From Prochlorococcus sp. MIT 1341 (lineage in GTDB: Bacteria > Cyanobacteriota > Cyanobacteriia > PCC-6307 > Cyanobiaceae), in the NCBI RefSeq assembly GCF_034092415.1, contig NZ_CP139304.1:1720001-1784000 (forward strand): 64,000 nucleotides of DNA, read 5' to 3'. The notes under the pieces were generated by a model, which ran no database searches, was not told where the DNA came from, and saw only the letters and a program-made list of their open reading frames with translations. Numbering within the stretch: position 1 is the first letter of the stretch; every line of letters starts with the position of its first letter. The translations under genes and the position numbers were made by a program. Positions 1 to 8,484 of the stretch are shown here, in pieces.

Positions 1-159
1 AAAGAGAAGGTTCTTAACTCTTCAACTGCTGATGATGTAGCTCAAATCGCCTTAAGTCTAGGTTATGAGTTCTCAGGAGATGAATTGCTTAGGTTCTCTG
101 GAAAGAAGGTTGGCCGAGTTACAGTTCAGAAAAATGATGTTCCAGGTGAATATAATTAG
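1..159 (+). CDS. Nif11-like protein, C-terminal part (5' end outside window)
   Basis: Frame 1 is open from the first base to TAG at 157-159, giving 52 residues. The segment reads ...DDVAQIALSLGYEFSGDEL..., which matches the end of the Nif11 domain: a helix beginning with a T/S-A-E/D-type cap, then an 'AxxxGYxFSxDEL' helix. In picocyanobacteria this domain forms the leader of prochlorosin-type lanthipeptide precursors and of NHLP precursors, but it also occurs in stand-alone proteins. The tail after the domain has no cysteines, so it does not look like a lanthipeptide core. The start and true length cannot be seen. Confidence 0.6.
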   Translation, partial: KEKVLNSSTADDVAQIALSLGYEFSGDELLRFSGKKVGRVTVQKNDVPGEYN

Positions 160-277
160 TATGCAAACATTGTAGTTGTCTTTTTCACCAATTGTTTTTT
201 ATTGCTTTAATAATTTTTCTCAATAAATAATATCATTAATCAATTTATAGGAATTCTTATATGAATAAGCCTAAATT

Positions 278-478
278 TTAGGGTTGTATTTTTTCTTTTG
301 CCAAGCTTAGAACATTTAGATAAAGGTATTCATCTATTTCTCTTATATCATATTCTGAAGGCATTGCACCATGTATATATTCGTGAACCACCATCCAGCA
401 ATAGCGTTCGAGCTCACTGTTTTTTGAGCCTGTTAGTTTAATAGCCTTATTTGCAAGATTCTCCTGTAAAGAGTTCAA
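278..478 (-). CDS. small hypothetical protein (66 aa)
   Basis: This 66-aa frame opens with ATG at 478. It has a plausible soluble composition: mixed charge, a central WMVVHEYIHG stretch, and a helical C-terminus rich in I, Y, L and E. There is no membrane segment and no recognised domain. No Shine-Dalgarno is visible, which is common in this genome. It lies convergent to the Nif11-like tail and divergent from the methyltransferase downstream. I do not recognise the family; support is composition and a clean frame only. Confidence 0.45.
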   Translation of the reverse strand: MNSLQENLANKAIKLTGSKNSELERYCWMVVHEYIHGAMPSEYDIREIDEYLYLNVLSLAKEKIQP

Positions 479-652
479 TGAGCTTAATGATTTAATTTTT
501 ATTAGATTATTTGAGACTAACTAGTTTTATTGTTTAGGCTAAATTATCTTAACATTATGCCATTACCGAAGCGTTTTTTTCTTTGGATTTGCTATCGGGT
601 AATTTTTGGAATAAAATTCGATCTATTAGACATGAGAAATTCTTTGTAAAAA

Positions 653-1297
653 ATGGCCTGTAAAGTCCTGACTGACTACCAAAGGGAGAAGATAGATAAA
701 AGTGATGATTGTATTTTTTATGCGACACCTCGTTTTGTTTATCACTTAGACAAGTCCTTTCGAGAAAGATTGACCCAGCTTTATAGAGAACATCTTACTA
801 GAAACTCTGTAGTTTTGGATCTTATGAGTAGTTGGGTTAGCCATCTGCCAAATGAGTTTAAATTTCACAAAGTTATTGGCCATGGCCTAAATAAAATAGA
901 ATTAGAGTCTAATAAGCGTTTGGATTCCTTTTGGACCCAGGACCTTAACCAAAATCAGAAGTTGCCTTTAGACGATTCTTCTGTAGATTACTGCCTGATG
1001 GTTGCGGGCTGGCAATACCTGCAACAGCCTGAAGAAATAGCTTTGGAACTTAAAAGGGTTTTACGTCCTAAAGGGAAAATAATAGTCTCATTTTCTAACC
1101 GAGCCTTTTGGGACAAGGCACCTCGTATTTGGACACATGGTTCAGATTCTGATCACATAAATTATGTTAGTTCTATTTTGATTTCCCAAGGTTGGACTCA
1201 ACCTGATGTTATTGCAGAGAGTACCGTTGTGAATGGGTTTTTTCGAATCTTTGGTAGTAAAGGTGATCCTTTTTTCTCAGTGATCGCAACAAATTGA
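653..1297 (+). CDS. class I SAM-dependent methyltransferase (Methyltransf_11-like)
   Basis: This 214-aa protein looks like a class I SAM methyltransferase. A strand near residues 53-60 (VVLDLMSSWVSHLP) stands in the position of motif I but lacks the usual glycine-rich D-x-G-x-G. The later motifs are clear: 'LPLDDSSVDYCLM', the post-I hydrophobic strand, and 'ALELKRVLRPKGKIIVSFSNR' (shortened) as the typical motif III region. It resembles a conserved cyanobacterial family of unknown substrate. It stands alone about 190 bp upstream of gmd in the same direction. The degenerate glycine loop means SAM binding should be treated as likely rather than certain. Confidence 0.75.
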   Translation: MACKVLTDYQREKIDKSDDCIFYATPRFVYHLDKSFRERLTQLYREHLTRNSVVLDLMSSWVSHLPNEFKFHKVIGHGLNKIELESNKRLDSFWTQDLNQNQKLPLDDSSVDYCLMVAGWQYLQQPEEIALELKRVLRPKGKIIVSFSNRAFWDKAPRIWTHGSDSDHINYVSSILISQGWTQPDVIAESTVVNGFFRIFGSKGDPFFSVIATN

Positions 1298-1483
1298 GTC
1301 GATTATCAATTTCCTAAAAAAGGTCATAGCGTTAACATTATCTTCACATGATCGGATATTATTATTACATGAAACCTTAAACAGCTTAACTAGGTATGGC
1401 TAGGTTCCCAGAAGCTTTTAAAATGGCACTTAGGAATTGAAGCTAACTTATTTGACTGACTTGAGAAAATTGGAGGCATTTAA

Positions 1484-2449
1484 GTGAAGAAAGCTTTGAT
1501 TACTGGCATTACAGGACAGGATGGAAGTTATCTTGCCGAATATCTTGTTCAGTTAGGCTACGAAGTTTTTGGAATTGTTCGAAGGCAATCAGTAGCGGAG
1601 AATCAGAGTTCGCGAATCCATGAAATAAATGATCAAGTTACTACTTATTATGGCGATTTAATTGATGAGACTTCACTTTATAAAATTATAAGAAGAGTTC
1701 AGCCTGATGAAATCTATAATTTGGCCGCCATGAGCCATGTCAGAGTTAGCTTTGATGTGCCTTCATTTACGATAAAAACAAATGCTTTAGGAGTATTAAA
1801 TATGCTTGAAGCCTATCGAGAGGTTACTCCAGAAGCGAAATTTTATCAGGCAAGTTCATCAGAAATGTTTGGTAATTCTGTTGATAATGATGGTTGCCAA
1901 AGATTAACAACTAATATGAGTCCAGTCAGCCCTTATGGGTGTTCTAAGGTTATGGCTTATAATTTGGTTTGTCATTATAGAAATGCATATAAATTACACG
2001 CATGTAATGGGATACTTTTTAACCATGAATCACCTAGAAGGGGAACTAACTTTGTTACTAATAAAGTCGTTAAAGGAGCTGTTGAGATTAAGAAGGGATT
2101 GAGAGAGAAATTAGAGTTAGGTAATTTGGACTCAAGCCGTGATTGGGGACATTCATATGATTATGTTAGATCAATGCATTTGATTCTTAATCATACAGAA
2201 CCTAGGGATTGGACTGTTGCTACAGGAGAGACAAGAACTGTGCGCCAATTATGTGATTATGTTTTCAAGTCTCTTGGCTTAAATTATCGTGATTATGTTG
2301 TGCAGAATAAAAGGTATATGAGGCCTGAGGAATTGAATTATCTAAAAGGAGACTCTCTAGAGATTCGTGAGAAACTAGGGTGGAAACCAAGGTATAATTT
2401 TGAGATGATGATAGATGAAATGATATCGATATGGCAAGATCGATTATAA
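1484..2449 (+). CDS. gmd: GDP-mannose 4,6-dehydratase
   Basis: Converts GDP-D-mannose to GDP-4-keto-6-deoxymannose, the first step to GDP-fucose, GDP-rhamnose and related surface sugars. The 321-aa protein is an extended short-chain dehydrogenase. It shows the NAD(P) loop GITGQDG at residues 8-14, the family 'RDWGH.YDYV' and 'FNHESPRRGTNFVT' motifs, catalytic SSE near 125-127, and the YGCSK Tyr-Lys pair at 151/155. The C-terminus keeps RPEELNYLKGD and LGWKP. The start is GTG, chosen because a strong GGAGG lies 8-10 bases upstream. It precedes a GT11 glycosyltransferase, which suggests fucosylated LPS or glycan. No GDP-fucose synthase (fcl/wcaG) is in the window. Confidence 0.92.
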   Translation: MKKALITGITGQDGSYLAEYLVQLGYEVFGIVRRQSVAENQSSRIHEINDQVTTYYGDLIDETSLYKIIRRVQPDEIYNLAAMSHVRVSFDVPSFTIKTNALGVLNMLEAYREVTPEAKFYQASSSEMFGNSVDNDGCQRLTTNMSPVSPYGCSKVMAYNLVCHYRNAYKLHACNGILFNHESPRRGTNFVTNKVVKGAVEIKKGLREKLELGNLDSSRDWGHSYDYVRSMHLILNHTEPRDWTVATGETRTVRQLCDYVFKSLGLNYRDYVVQNKRYMRPEELNYLKGDSLEIREKLGWKPRYNFEMMIDEMISIWQDRL

Positions 2450-2722
2450 CTAAGAGTGTATATAGTTTACTGCAGATTATTATCTCATTATGAATTTAAT
2501 TTTTACATACACATATTATAAATTTTCTTAGGTTTATTTGCGTCTCTAAGGAATTTACACTTCTGAAACCATTCAGCATTTCCAGAGTTTTATCTTTGAA
2601 AGAGTTTTAAAGCGGCTGCATAAGATTTTTGCTTTTACCTTTTAATATTAATAAGAGCTAACAGGCACCCTCATTTTAAAATTACTAGCTCTATCATGAA
2701 CAATATACAACAATAGAAAATT

Positions 2723-3595
2723 GTGATTGGAATTAGGCTGATAGGAGGTCTTGGCAATCAATTATTCCAATATGCTGCAGCCAAAGCTCTAGCAAATAGG
2801 CTTAATGTGGAACTACTTATAGATACAAGATCTTATACCCTTAACGAGATAGACAATCCTTTAAATGCCTATCTGTTAGACCGCTTAAGGGTAACTTCTA
2901 AGTTGGCCAATGAAAAAGTGTTAAAGAGAAGACCATTGTTTATGCGGAAACCATCTAAATACCTACAGAAATTTGGTATCTATAAATTATGGTATCGAGA
3001 AAAATCCTTTAATTATGATCGAAATGTAGAGACTTTGCCCGATAAAATATTCCTAGATGGATACTTTCAGTCAGAAAAATATTTTAAGAGCATTTCTAAA
3101 ATTATTCGAATGGAATATCTTCCCGTTAGGCCACTTAGCGACAGGAATCAACAAATAGCTAATCAAGCAAGACGACTTAACAGTGTTATGCTACATGTTC
3201 GTAGAGGTGACTATGCCTCAAACTCAAAGATATTATCCGTTCATGGACTTTGTTCTCTCTCTTATTATACTAACTCAATTAACTTTCTAAAAGAGCTTGT
3301 CAATAATCCCCATTTCTTTGTTTTTTCAGATGATCCTTTTTGGGCTAAATCAAACCTTCCTTTATCGGATAATGTCACCTATATAGATGGAAACTTAGCA
3401 AATCCCGAGATCGACTTGCACCTTATGAGTTTTTGCAAGCACCATATAATTGCTAATAGCACATTTAGTTGGTGGGCAGCATGGTTAGCTAATTTCCCCG
3501 GTAAGATTGTTGTTGCACCTAGTCCATGGTTTGACTCTGTGATTGATAAAACACCTGATCTTATACCAGCAAGCTGGAACATTATAGGTAAATAA
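2723..3595 (+). CDS. glycosyltransferase family 11 (alpha-1,2-fucosyltransferase-like)
   Basis: Predicted to transfer fucose (or a related 6-deoxyhexose) from a GDP-sugar to a surface glycan. The 290-aa protein has the complete GT11 signature set: GGLGNQLFQYA at residues 8-18, HVRRGDY at 158-164 (the GDP-fucose-binding HxRRxD motif), FSDD at 201-204, and NSTFSWWAAWLA from 245. Length is typical of bacterial GT11 enzymes. The start is GTG at 2723; no nearer upstream start fits. It follows gmd after a 270-bp gap, in the same direction, so donor synthesis and transfer are probably linked. The acceptor is unknown. Confidence 0.88.
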   Translation: MIGIRLIGGLGNQLFQYAAAKALANRLNVELLIDTRSYTLNEIDNPLNAYLLDRLRVTSKLANEKVLKRRPLFMRKPSKYLQKFGIYKLWYREKSFNYDRNVETLPDKIFLDGYFQSEKYFKSISKIIRMEYLPVRPLSDRNQQIANQARRLNSVMLHVRRGDYASNSKILSVHGLCSLSYYTNSINFLKELVNNPHFFVFSDDPFWAKSNLPLSDNVTYIDGNLANPEIDLHLMSFCKHHIIANSTFSWWAAWLANFPGKIVVAPSPWFDSVIDKTPDLIPASWNIIGK

Positions 3596-3635
3596 ATCTC
3601 CCTTATTTATAATGCATAAACTTACCTAATTGCAC

Positions 3636-4247
3636 TTAAAATCTTATCCCCTTTATAATCTGGTTAGGGAGTTCAATTATATTTATTTTCCAATTAGATA
3701 TTCCTTGCCTTCTCCAGCTGGCTTTAATGATTTCATCTGAATTCTGGAGTTGACTCGCCAGGATGAATACATTTAAGCTTTCATAATACAGCTTGATTCT
3801 ATTTTCAGCATATTTCTTTCTAGAATCATGCTCTTTAGCATAACCTTTGTCGTTTTTTGCCAAATTTTTATCCATAGATAATTTGCCTTGAGTTAATAAC
3901 ACTTTTAAGCCATTGGGACTAACTGTTGAGTCAATTGTCGAGGAGACAACTTTGTTGATAATAGGATTAACCATAACCATAGTTAGTTCACCAAAAGGAG
4001 TGAATTGGATTTCCTTATTGATCTCTTCCGAAAGCTTATTAATTAATTGGGCTTTAAGATTTTTCCTGACAGAAGGAAAATCAATATATTCACTAGCTTC
4101 AGTTGGATTTTTGTTTTCTAGTGCTCTCTTGAATGCTAGAATTGATAAGTATGGACTGATATAAATATAGATACTAAAAGAAATAATACCAAGAAGGATC
4201 AGGCTTGAAATCCCTTTTCTTGATTTATTGTGAACATTGAATCCCAT
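3636..4247 (-). CDS. DUF2939 membrane-anchored protein
   Basis: A 203-aa protein with one N-terminal membrane segment (about residues 14-34) and a periplasmic-side domain. The 'SPYLSILAFKRALENKNPTEASEYIDFPSVRKNLKAQL' region (quoted in pieces: SPYLSILAFKRAL, then YIDFPSVRKNLKAQL) is the hallmark of DUF2939, where a pair of helices precedes a 'VDFPxLRxNLKxQL' motif. A later VNPIINKVVSSTIDS stretch also fits. Function is unknown across the family. It is convergent with the GT11 gene and separated by only 40 bp. Confidence 0.75.
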   Translation of the reverse strand: MGFNVHNKSRKGISSLILLGIISFSIYIYISPYLSILAFKRALENKNPTEASEYIDFPSVRKNLKAQLINKLSEEINKEIQFTPFGELTMVMVNPIINKVVSSTIDSTVSPNGLKVLLTQGKLSMDKNLAKNDKGYAKEHDSRKKYAENRIKLYYESLNVFILASQLQNSDEIIKASWRRQGISNWKINIIELPNQIIKGIRF

Positions 4248-4585
4248 CTGTAAAAAAAGACCTTAAGGATAAGACTTTTTAGTCTAAGTATATTCTCTTC
4301 ACTCTTGCATCAATTAGCTTATTCAGCATACCAGACTAGGCCTTGAAAGCATAAATTTTATAATTTTGGTTTTGGTCTTATGAAATACCCTTGCAAAACT
4401 CAAATCAAAGGTTGTTCTTTTGCTTAAGAACTTAAATCCGATACATTTAAAGATTCCACCTTCGACTCTTGAATGAATTGGTGCTGGAGTCAGGGGTGTA
4501 AAAACTAGAGAATTTATTGTTTATTTACGCACTTACCTCTAGGAACCATTAGATTAACAACATCACAGCGTTTATTTCAAAAAAC
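4248..4585. other. intergenic, no gene seen
   Basis: About 340 bp lie between the divergent DUF2939 gene and a 36-aa membrane peptide. I found no frame of convincing composition on either strand, no strong hairpin and no clear promoter box. Confidence 0.5.
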
Positions 4586-4696
4586 ATGAGCTCCGAAGAA
4601 GGCGGCGGAATGGTTCCAGGACTAGTGGCTATAGCAGTTTCCGTTGTATTTGCAGCAGTAGTTGGCCTTGCCTTGGTAAGATTTCTCCCGGTTTGA
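4586..4696 (+). CDS. 36-aa single-span membrane peptide
   Basis: The ATG frame of 36 codons encodes an acidic, glycine-rich start (MSSEEGGGMVP), one clean hydrophobic span of about 21 residues rich in A, V and L, and a short basic tail (VRFLPV). This layout is typical of the tiny subunits of photosystems, cytochrome b6f and NDH-1 in cyanobacteria. I could not match it confidently to any named Psb, Psa, Pet or Ndh peptide, so no symbol is given. It is followed by a non-coding stretch and then a secreted-protein gene. Confidence 0.6.
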   Translation: MSSEEGGGMVPGLVAIAVSVVFAAVVGLALVRFLPV

Positions 4697-4859
4697 ATTT
4701 ACGATCAGAGCCAAAATTTTTACCTTTGCTTTAATTGGATGCATTGCTAATGATGTCCCCTCTTCTATAGGAGCCTTCCTAAATGGCAATTTTTATTAAT
4801 TGAGATTCCACTTATCCCTTGGCAGAACTAATCTAAAACTAAGGTTAACTTAAATAAAT

Positions 4860-5303
4860 ATGCTCAATTTCTTTTTTTCAAGAATTTCCAATTGTCTTGG
4901 CAATTCAATTGTTTTAATTTTTTCTATTTTAATTAGTTGCTGTCTTCTTACCATTCCAACTAAAGTAATCGCTGCTTCTAATGATTATTCACCCCAAATA
5001 TCAAACTTAGTTAATCAATTCTCAGAAGCTTACTGCTCTTCAATTTTAGAAGTCAAAGATTCAGAAAAGGCTGTAAAAGTCGCGATTAGATCAATGATTA
5101 GAGATTTGGTCTTTTCTGGAGATCTTAAGCAAATTATGCTATTACCTAAAGAAGAAATGGCGGAATTTGTTTCCGGTTCAATTTTTGGAATTTGTGGCGA
5201 CTCGATAAATAACTCACGACAAGAACTTACAGCATATTTTGTTGAACTATCAGATTCTGCGCAGACCAGGCCTACGCCAAAACCCTTTAAACCATTTAAC
5301 TGA
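4860..5303 (+). CDS. secreted/periplasmic hypothetical protein
   Basis: A 147-aa protein with a signal peptide (hydrophobic core about residues 16-35, probable cleavage near VIA-AS at about 39). The mature part has two cysteines (Cys58 and one near 120) that could form a disulphide. It is mostly helical and ends in a proline-rich tail (TRPTPKPFKPFN). The family is not recognised. The signal peptide implies export to the periplasm or thylakoid lumen. Confidence 0.65.
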   Translation: MLNFFFSRISNCLGNSIVLIFSILISCCLLTIPTKVIAASNDYSPQISNLVNQFSEAYCSSILEVKDSEKAVKVAIRSMIRDLVFSGDLKQIMLLPKEEMAEFVSGSIFGICGDSINNSRQELTAYFVELSDSAQTRPTPKPFKPFN

Positions 5304-5381
5304 GATTTTTTTATAAAACGAGAATCGACCATAAATCCTAGAAAGGGATATGCTTAAAGATGAACTAATTAAAACTTATTT

Positions 5382-5771
5382 ATGCACGACTGCCTATATT
5401 TAATAGCACTCGCTTTGATAGAACAAGATGGCTGTAGGGCTATGCCTTTATGTGGAAAGTCAGTTAAGCTATCCAATGATTCGGGGGATGACTTTTGCAA
5501 TTTACGTGAAAGTCTCATCAGCCAGATATTACTTACGGTCTTCCAAAGAAGTGAAAAAGGCCCACTTAGAAGAGCAGCTGACGATTCTAGCCTCCTTTTG
5601 ATACAAATTTCGATTGAAGAAATGCAAGAAAATCTTCCTTCTTTAAAGGCAGATTGGATTAGGACTGGAAATACTGAGGAGCTAATTGTTAGCCTTAAGA
5701 AAATTTGTAAGGGGCTATGGGATGCTAGCTTTACTAAAGAAGATGGAATTCAAATCAACCTTATTGAATAA
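5382..5771 (+). CDS. hypothetical protein (129 aa)
   Basis: A soluble, cysteine-containing frame of 129 residues starting at ATG 5382. Composition is protein-like, with amphipathic helices in the C-terminal half (ISIEEMQENLPSLKADWI) and no membrane span. It follows the secreted protein by 78 bp and could share its transcript. No family is recognised, and the first 20 residues may not all be translated. Confidence 0.45.
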   Translation: MHDCLYLIALALIEQDGCRAMPLCGKSVKLSNDSGDDFCNLRESLISQILLTVFQRSEKGPLRRAADDSSLLLIQISIEEMQENLPSLKADWIRTGNTEELIVSLKKICKGLWDASFTKEDGIQINLIE

Positions 5772-6007
5772 GTTTAAAAACTTTTGTATTCCTATAAAAT
5801 ATTACCATGTTTACAATAGCTTGTTCTCTTTCTAACTTCCAAGGCTCTTCTTTCTTTTTAAAGCTTCCATTCTATCAGCAAATTTAATTCTAAAAAATAA
5901 TTTTTTTTTAGAAGAGTTTTTAGGGTCCAATGATTCTTTAAGCTTAGGCTTATTAAGCTAATACCCCTCTCAATTGGAATATATAACCAATCTGTAGAGT
6001 ACTTTTT
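5772..6007. other. intergenic, A/T-rich, no gene seen
   Basis: The stretch between the 129-aa ORF and the promoter-like element at 6008 is A/T-rich with oligo-T and oligo-A runs. I see no supported gene on either strand. Confidence 0.4.
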
Positions 6008-6035
6008 TTGACAAACTTTTTAAGCGTTAAATAAT
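6008..6035 (+). promoter_or_regulatory. sigma70-type promoter without a following gene
   Basis: TTGACA at 6008-6013 is followed after 16 bp by AATAAT at 6030-6035, a 6/6 plus 5/6 match to consensus. The predicted start of transcription is near 6042. No open frame of note begins on the plus strand for several hundred bases, so it may drive a small RNA or an antisense transcript to the minus-strand ORFs that follow. Confidence 0.4.
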
Positions 6036-6233
6036 TAGTTACTGTCAGCTTACAAATAGTATTTGCATTTTAGGTTGGAAAAAGCTAAGCAATCAAGCCC
6101 AGGATGCCCTTTTTAAAGAGCTATAAAAAATTTAATCAGTTGGGATTTCCCTAACCAGACAAGGAGATCTTCAAAGAATACGGATGCCTTCTCTGCTTTT
6201 GTGACATATCCCTGTTCTTCAATAAAAGAGTGA

Positions 6234-6362
6234 TCATGTTTGATGATCGTGGTCCCTAGCCCACGACTCTTCGTAATCTTCTAATTGATCTTTAGTCCAC
6301 GAATAACCTGTTTCTGGAGAAACAGCTATTTCTCGGGCTTTTTCCCTAACCTTATTTTCCAT
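6234..6362 (-). CDS. possible 42-aa ORF, perhaps the start of a frameshifted gene
   Basis: ATG at 6362 opens a 42-residue hydrophilic frame (MENKVREKAREIAVSPETGY...) that ends at TGA 6236-6234. A second minus-strand frame, shifted by one base, overlaps its end and runs to TAA at 6115-6113; it reads ...RGLGTTIIKHDHSFIEEQGY... and is also protein-like. Either these are two unrelated frames or one gene of about 80 aa interrupted by a frameshift near 6260. I cannot decide without homologues. Confidence 0.35.
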   Translation of the reverse strand: MENKVREKAREIAVSPETGYSWTKDQLEDYEESWARDHDHQT

Positions 6363-6508
6363 GAGGGTGAAAATAAGGGCTTGAGACCTCAAAGTGAATG
6401 ATTCTTTAGACCCTCTTTAGGTTTTGGCCGACTTTTTGGGGAGAGCAAGTTAGTTCTCTTGCCCTCACTACCCTATATAGGTTTTAAGAAGTAACCGCTT
6501 TTTTGGAG

Positions 6509-6676
6509 TTAACTCGAGCGCAGGATGTGATCAATTGAATTTGGGTGTTCATGCACGAATTTGATCGTTTCCATAGCGATTTGCCTTGCTTCATAAGAGT
6601 TATTTGCATAGGCACAGAATTCAAATCTGTTTCTATTCCCATCGCGATAGCTGATGGTATAACCATGGCGGCTCAT
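6509..6676 (-). CDS. conserved small hypothetical protein (55 aa)
   Basis: The start was placed at ATG 6676 (MSRHGYTISYRDGNRN) rather than eight codons upstream, because the product then begins with the strand-forming RHGYTISYRDG segment. The body reads RFEFCAYANNSYEARQIA and ends in a helix with a DHILRS tail, an alpha/beta layout I associate with a picocyanobacterial small-protein family of unknown function. No membrane segment. Confidence 0.65.
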   Translation of the reverse strand: MSRHGYTISYRDGNRNRFEFCAYANNSYEARQIAMETIKFVHEHPNSIDHILRSS

Positions 6677-6993
6677 TTGCCTTGCCGGTCGAGTGATCAA
6701 TTAAAACTTTGGCTACCATCAGGAATTAATGCCACAATTTCCTTGTCTTAGTGAGGGTATGCACAAGAAACAGATTTTTTAGGTGGCCAGTAAAAGCCCC
6801 CCTTTTAGTCTTTTGATGGCCAAGATGTATGGAATAAGGTGGAGGAATAGGATTGATTCATTGCATTGTGGAGAAGTGCTTTGTAAAGAGTTTCTTTAGA
6901 TCAAATCTAGCTAATGAGTAGGAAAAACTTAGTAAATTAGTTGACAATATCTATACATCTGTTGAGATGCTAGAAGCATTACTTGACTAGTCC
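6677..6993. other. intergenic, no gene seen
   Basis: A 317-bp stretch between divergent small genes. A 27-codon plus-strand frame at 6816 has no support. TTGACA occurs at 6941 but has no -10 at a usable distance. Confidence 0.4.
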
Positions 6994-7155
6994 ATGAAAA
7001 GAAATGACAATGCATTAGATGCCTTTATTGATGATTGCTTCCTTGATGAAGACCCTATATGTAGCAACCCTAATGAACGTTCTCTAGAATTAATAGCTTC
7101 ACGCTTGATTTCTGAGCTTGTTCCTGAAAATAATGATGATTTAATAGCATCTTAA
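6994..7155 (+). CDS. acidic 53-aa hypothetical protein
   Basis: ATG 6994 opens a 53-residue frame (MKRNDNALDAFIDDCFLDED...) that ends at TAA 7153. It is strongly acidic with two cysteines and a clear helix (SLELIASRLISELVP). Such composition is unlikely in random A/T-rich sequence. No family is recognised. It lies 23 bp upstream of the next plus-strand ORF and may be cotranscribed with it. Confidence 0.5.
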   Translation: MKRNDNALDAFIDDCFLDEDPICSNPNERSLELIASRLISELVPENNDDLIAS

Positions 7156-7178
7156 CTTTAGGAAACTATTAACGAGAG

Positions 7179-7400
7179 ATGCCAAAGAGTTTTTTGCCCA
7201 AAGGTCTAAGGTTAAATATTCATGCGCCTGGTACAGGTGCAGCATTAATTATCTTGGCTTTCACTCAGGTTCCTGTTGCGATAAAAGCAGCAGCTGAATT
7301 GGCTTGCATTGGCGAAGTGTCAAATAAATTGTGGAGACAAAACAAATCTCATCAAGGCATAAATGTGATAGCAGTTCGACAATGTAATGGACATGACTAG
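7179..7400 (+). CDS. hypothetical 73-aa protein
   Basis: ATG 7179 follows a purine-rich GAGAG. The product has a moderately hydrophobic middle (GAALIILAFTQVPVAIKAAAELA) that might be a short membrane segment, and a basic tail. The stop overlaps the convergent DUF2237 gene by about 4 bp. No family recognised, and confidence is limited to frame and composition. Confidence 0.4.
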   Translation: MPKSFLPKGLRLNIHAPGTGAALIILAFTQVPVAIKAAAELACIGEVSNKLWRQNKSHQGINVIAVRQCNGHD

Positions 7401-7789
7401 TTTTCCTTGTGAGCATGCTGCATCAAAGGTTCTATTCCTATTGTTTCAAGGGCCTTGATATTGGTTGCATTCAGACGGACTGCTGGTGCCATCCCATCTT
7501 CATAAGCCTGTTTCCATCTTGAAGCACATAAACACCAATGATCCCCAGGTTTTAACCCAGCGAAGCCGTATTGAGGCATTGGTGTGCTGAGGTCATTGCC
7601 TTGGGCTTTGCTGTATGTCAGGAATGACTTAGTTAAAACACAGCAAATGATATGTTTCCCAAGATCAGATTTATCAGAGTGGCAAAACCCATCCCTGTAC
7701 CACCCTGTCATAGGTTCACAGCTGCATGGTTCTAATGCTTCTCCAAGGACATTCAGGGTTTCCATGGAATGATGTTTTTCTAAGCCCAT
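7397..7789 (-). CDS. DUF2237 family protein
   Basis: A 130-aa protein of the DUF2237 family, function unknown, found widely in bacteria. Recognised from the string NVLGEALEPCSCEPMTGWYR, then 'ICCVLTKSFLTYSKAQGNDL', the signature STPMPQYGFAGLKPGDHWCL, and CASRWKQAYEDG. The conserved cysteines (CSCEP, FCHS, CC, WCLCA) suggest metal binding or redox chemistry, although nothing is established. An internal ATG eight codons in is an alternative start. Full length for the family. Confidence 0.85.
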   Translation of the reverse strand: MGLEKHHSMETLNVLGEALEPCSCEPMTGWYRDGFCHSDKSDLGKHIICCVLTKSFLTYSKAQGNDLSTPMPQYGFAGLKPGDHWCLCASRWKQAYEDGMAPAVRLNATNIKALETIGIEPLMQHAHKEN

Positions 7790-8056
7790 ATAAGCCTTAA
7801 CGCAGGGGATAACCTAATGATGAAAATACAGCTCTAAGGGCTTTGTCAAAGAGTTGGTTACTTAAGGGGCTCACTCCGAAAATATTAAAACCTCACAAAA
7901 CATTAAAAGGATTGTTGGGAAGTTAGCCCTAAGCAGGCTTTTTCAGTGAGGGGATCCCATTGATTTATCTTTGTGTTCTGATTCAGTTGTTATAGAATTT
8001 ATTTAAAGCAAGTCCTGCCATAATACTTTCAGAATGATCCGGTTAGATATTGCTGA

Positions 8057-8290
8057 ATGCTTCTTGAATCAACTCCCATCTCATTTCTTTTATTACTCCT
8101 AATAGGAATGCTACTCTCGCTTTTAGCGCTAAGTTGGCTGATAGTTCATGAGACATCAGGATACAAGGGGCCTTCTAAAGTTTATGCAGAGAAATATAAG
8201 AGAGATGCCATGCAGCATCCTGAGATGAGGGAAGTTAGTCCTGACGAGAAGTTGTTAATAGTCAACCTAAGTAAGGTTAAAGATGAATAA
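8057..8290 (+). CDS. small membrane protein (77 aa)
   Basis: One long N-terminal hydrophobic span (about residues 9-30, LLLLLIGMLLSLLALSWLIV) followed by a hydrophilic tail (YAEKYKRDAMQHPEMREVSPDEK). Probably anchored with the C-terminus in the cytoplasm. No named family. An A/T-rich inverted repeat (arms 8289-8299 and 8329-8339) directly after the stop could act as a weak terminator. Confidence 0.6.
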   Translation: MLLESTPISFLLLLLIGMLLSLLALSWLIVHETSGYKGPSKVYAEKYKRDAMQHPEMREVSPDEKLLIVNLSKVKDE

Positions 8291-8484
8291 ATGAAATAGG
8301 ACTTTAATTTTAATTATTCTATTTCATTTCCCTTAGTACCTTTGAGCATTATTATAAGAAATAGCTACTAAGTATCTTCATTTAAGAAAAAGCTCTCGAT
8401 TTACTTTGCATCTAAGTGCTACTACTTCATGAATAACACTTTGCCAATAGCCTCTAAAATATCACGCTTTGCGAAAAAGTATCT

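Noticed and set aside
7921-7960. Terminator near 7930
   Set aside because: Stem of only four base pairs (AGCC/GGCT), with no gene clearly ending there.
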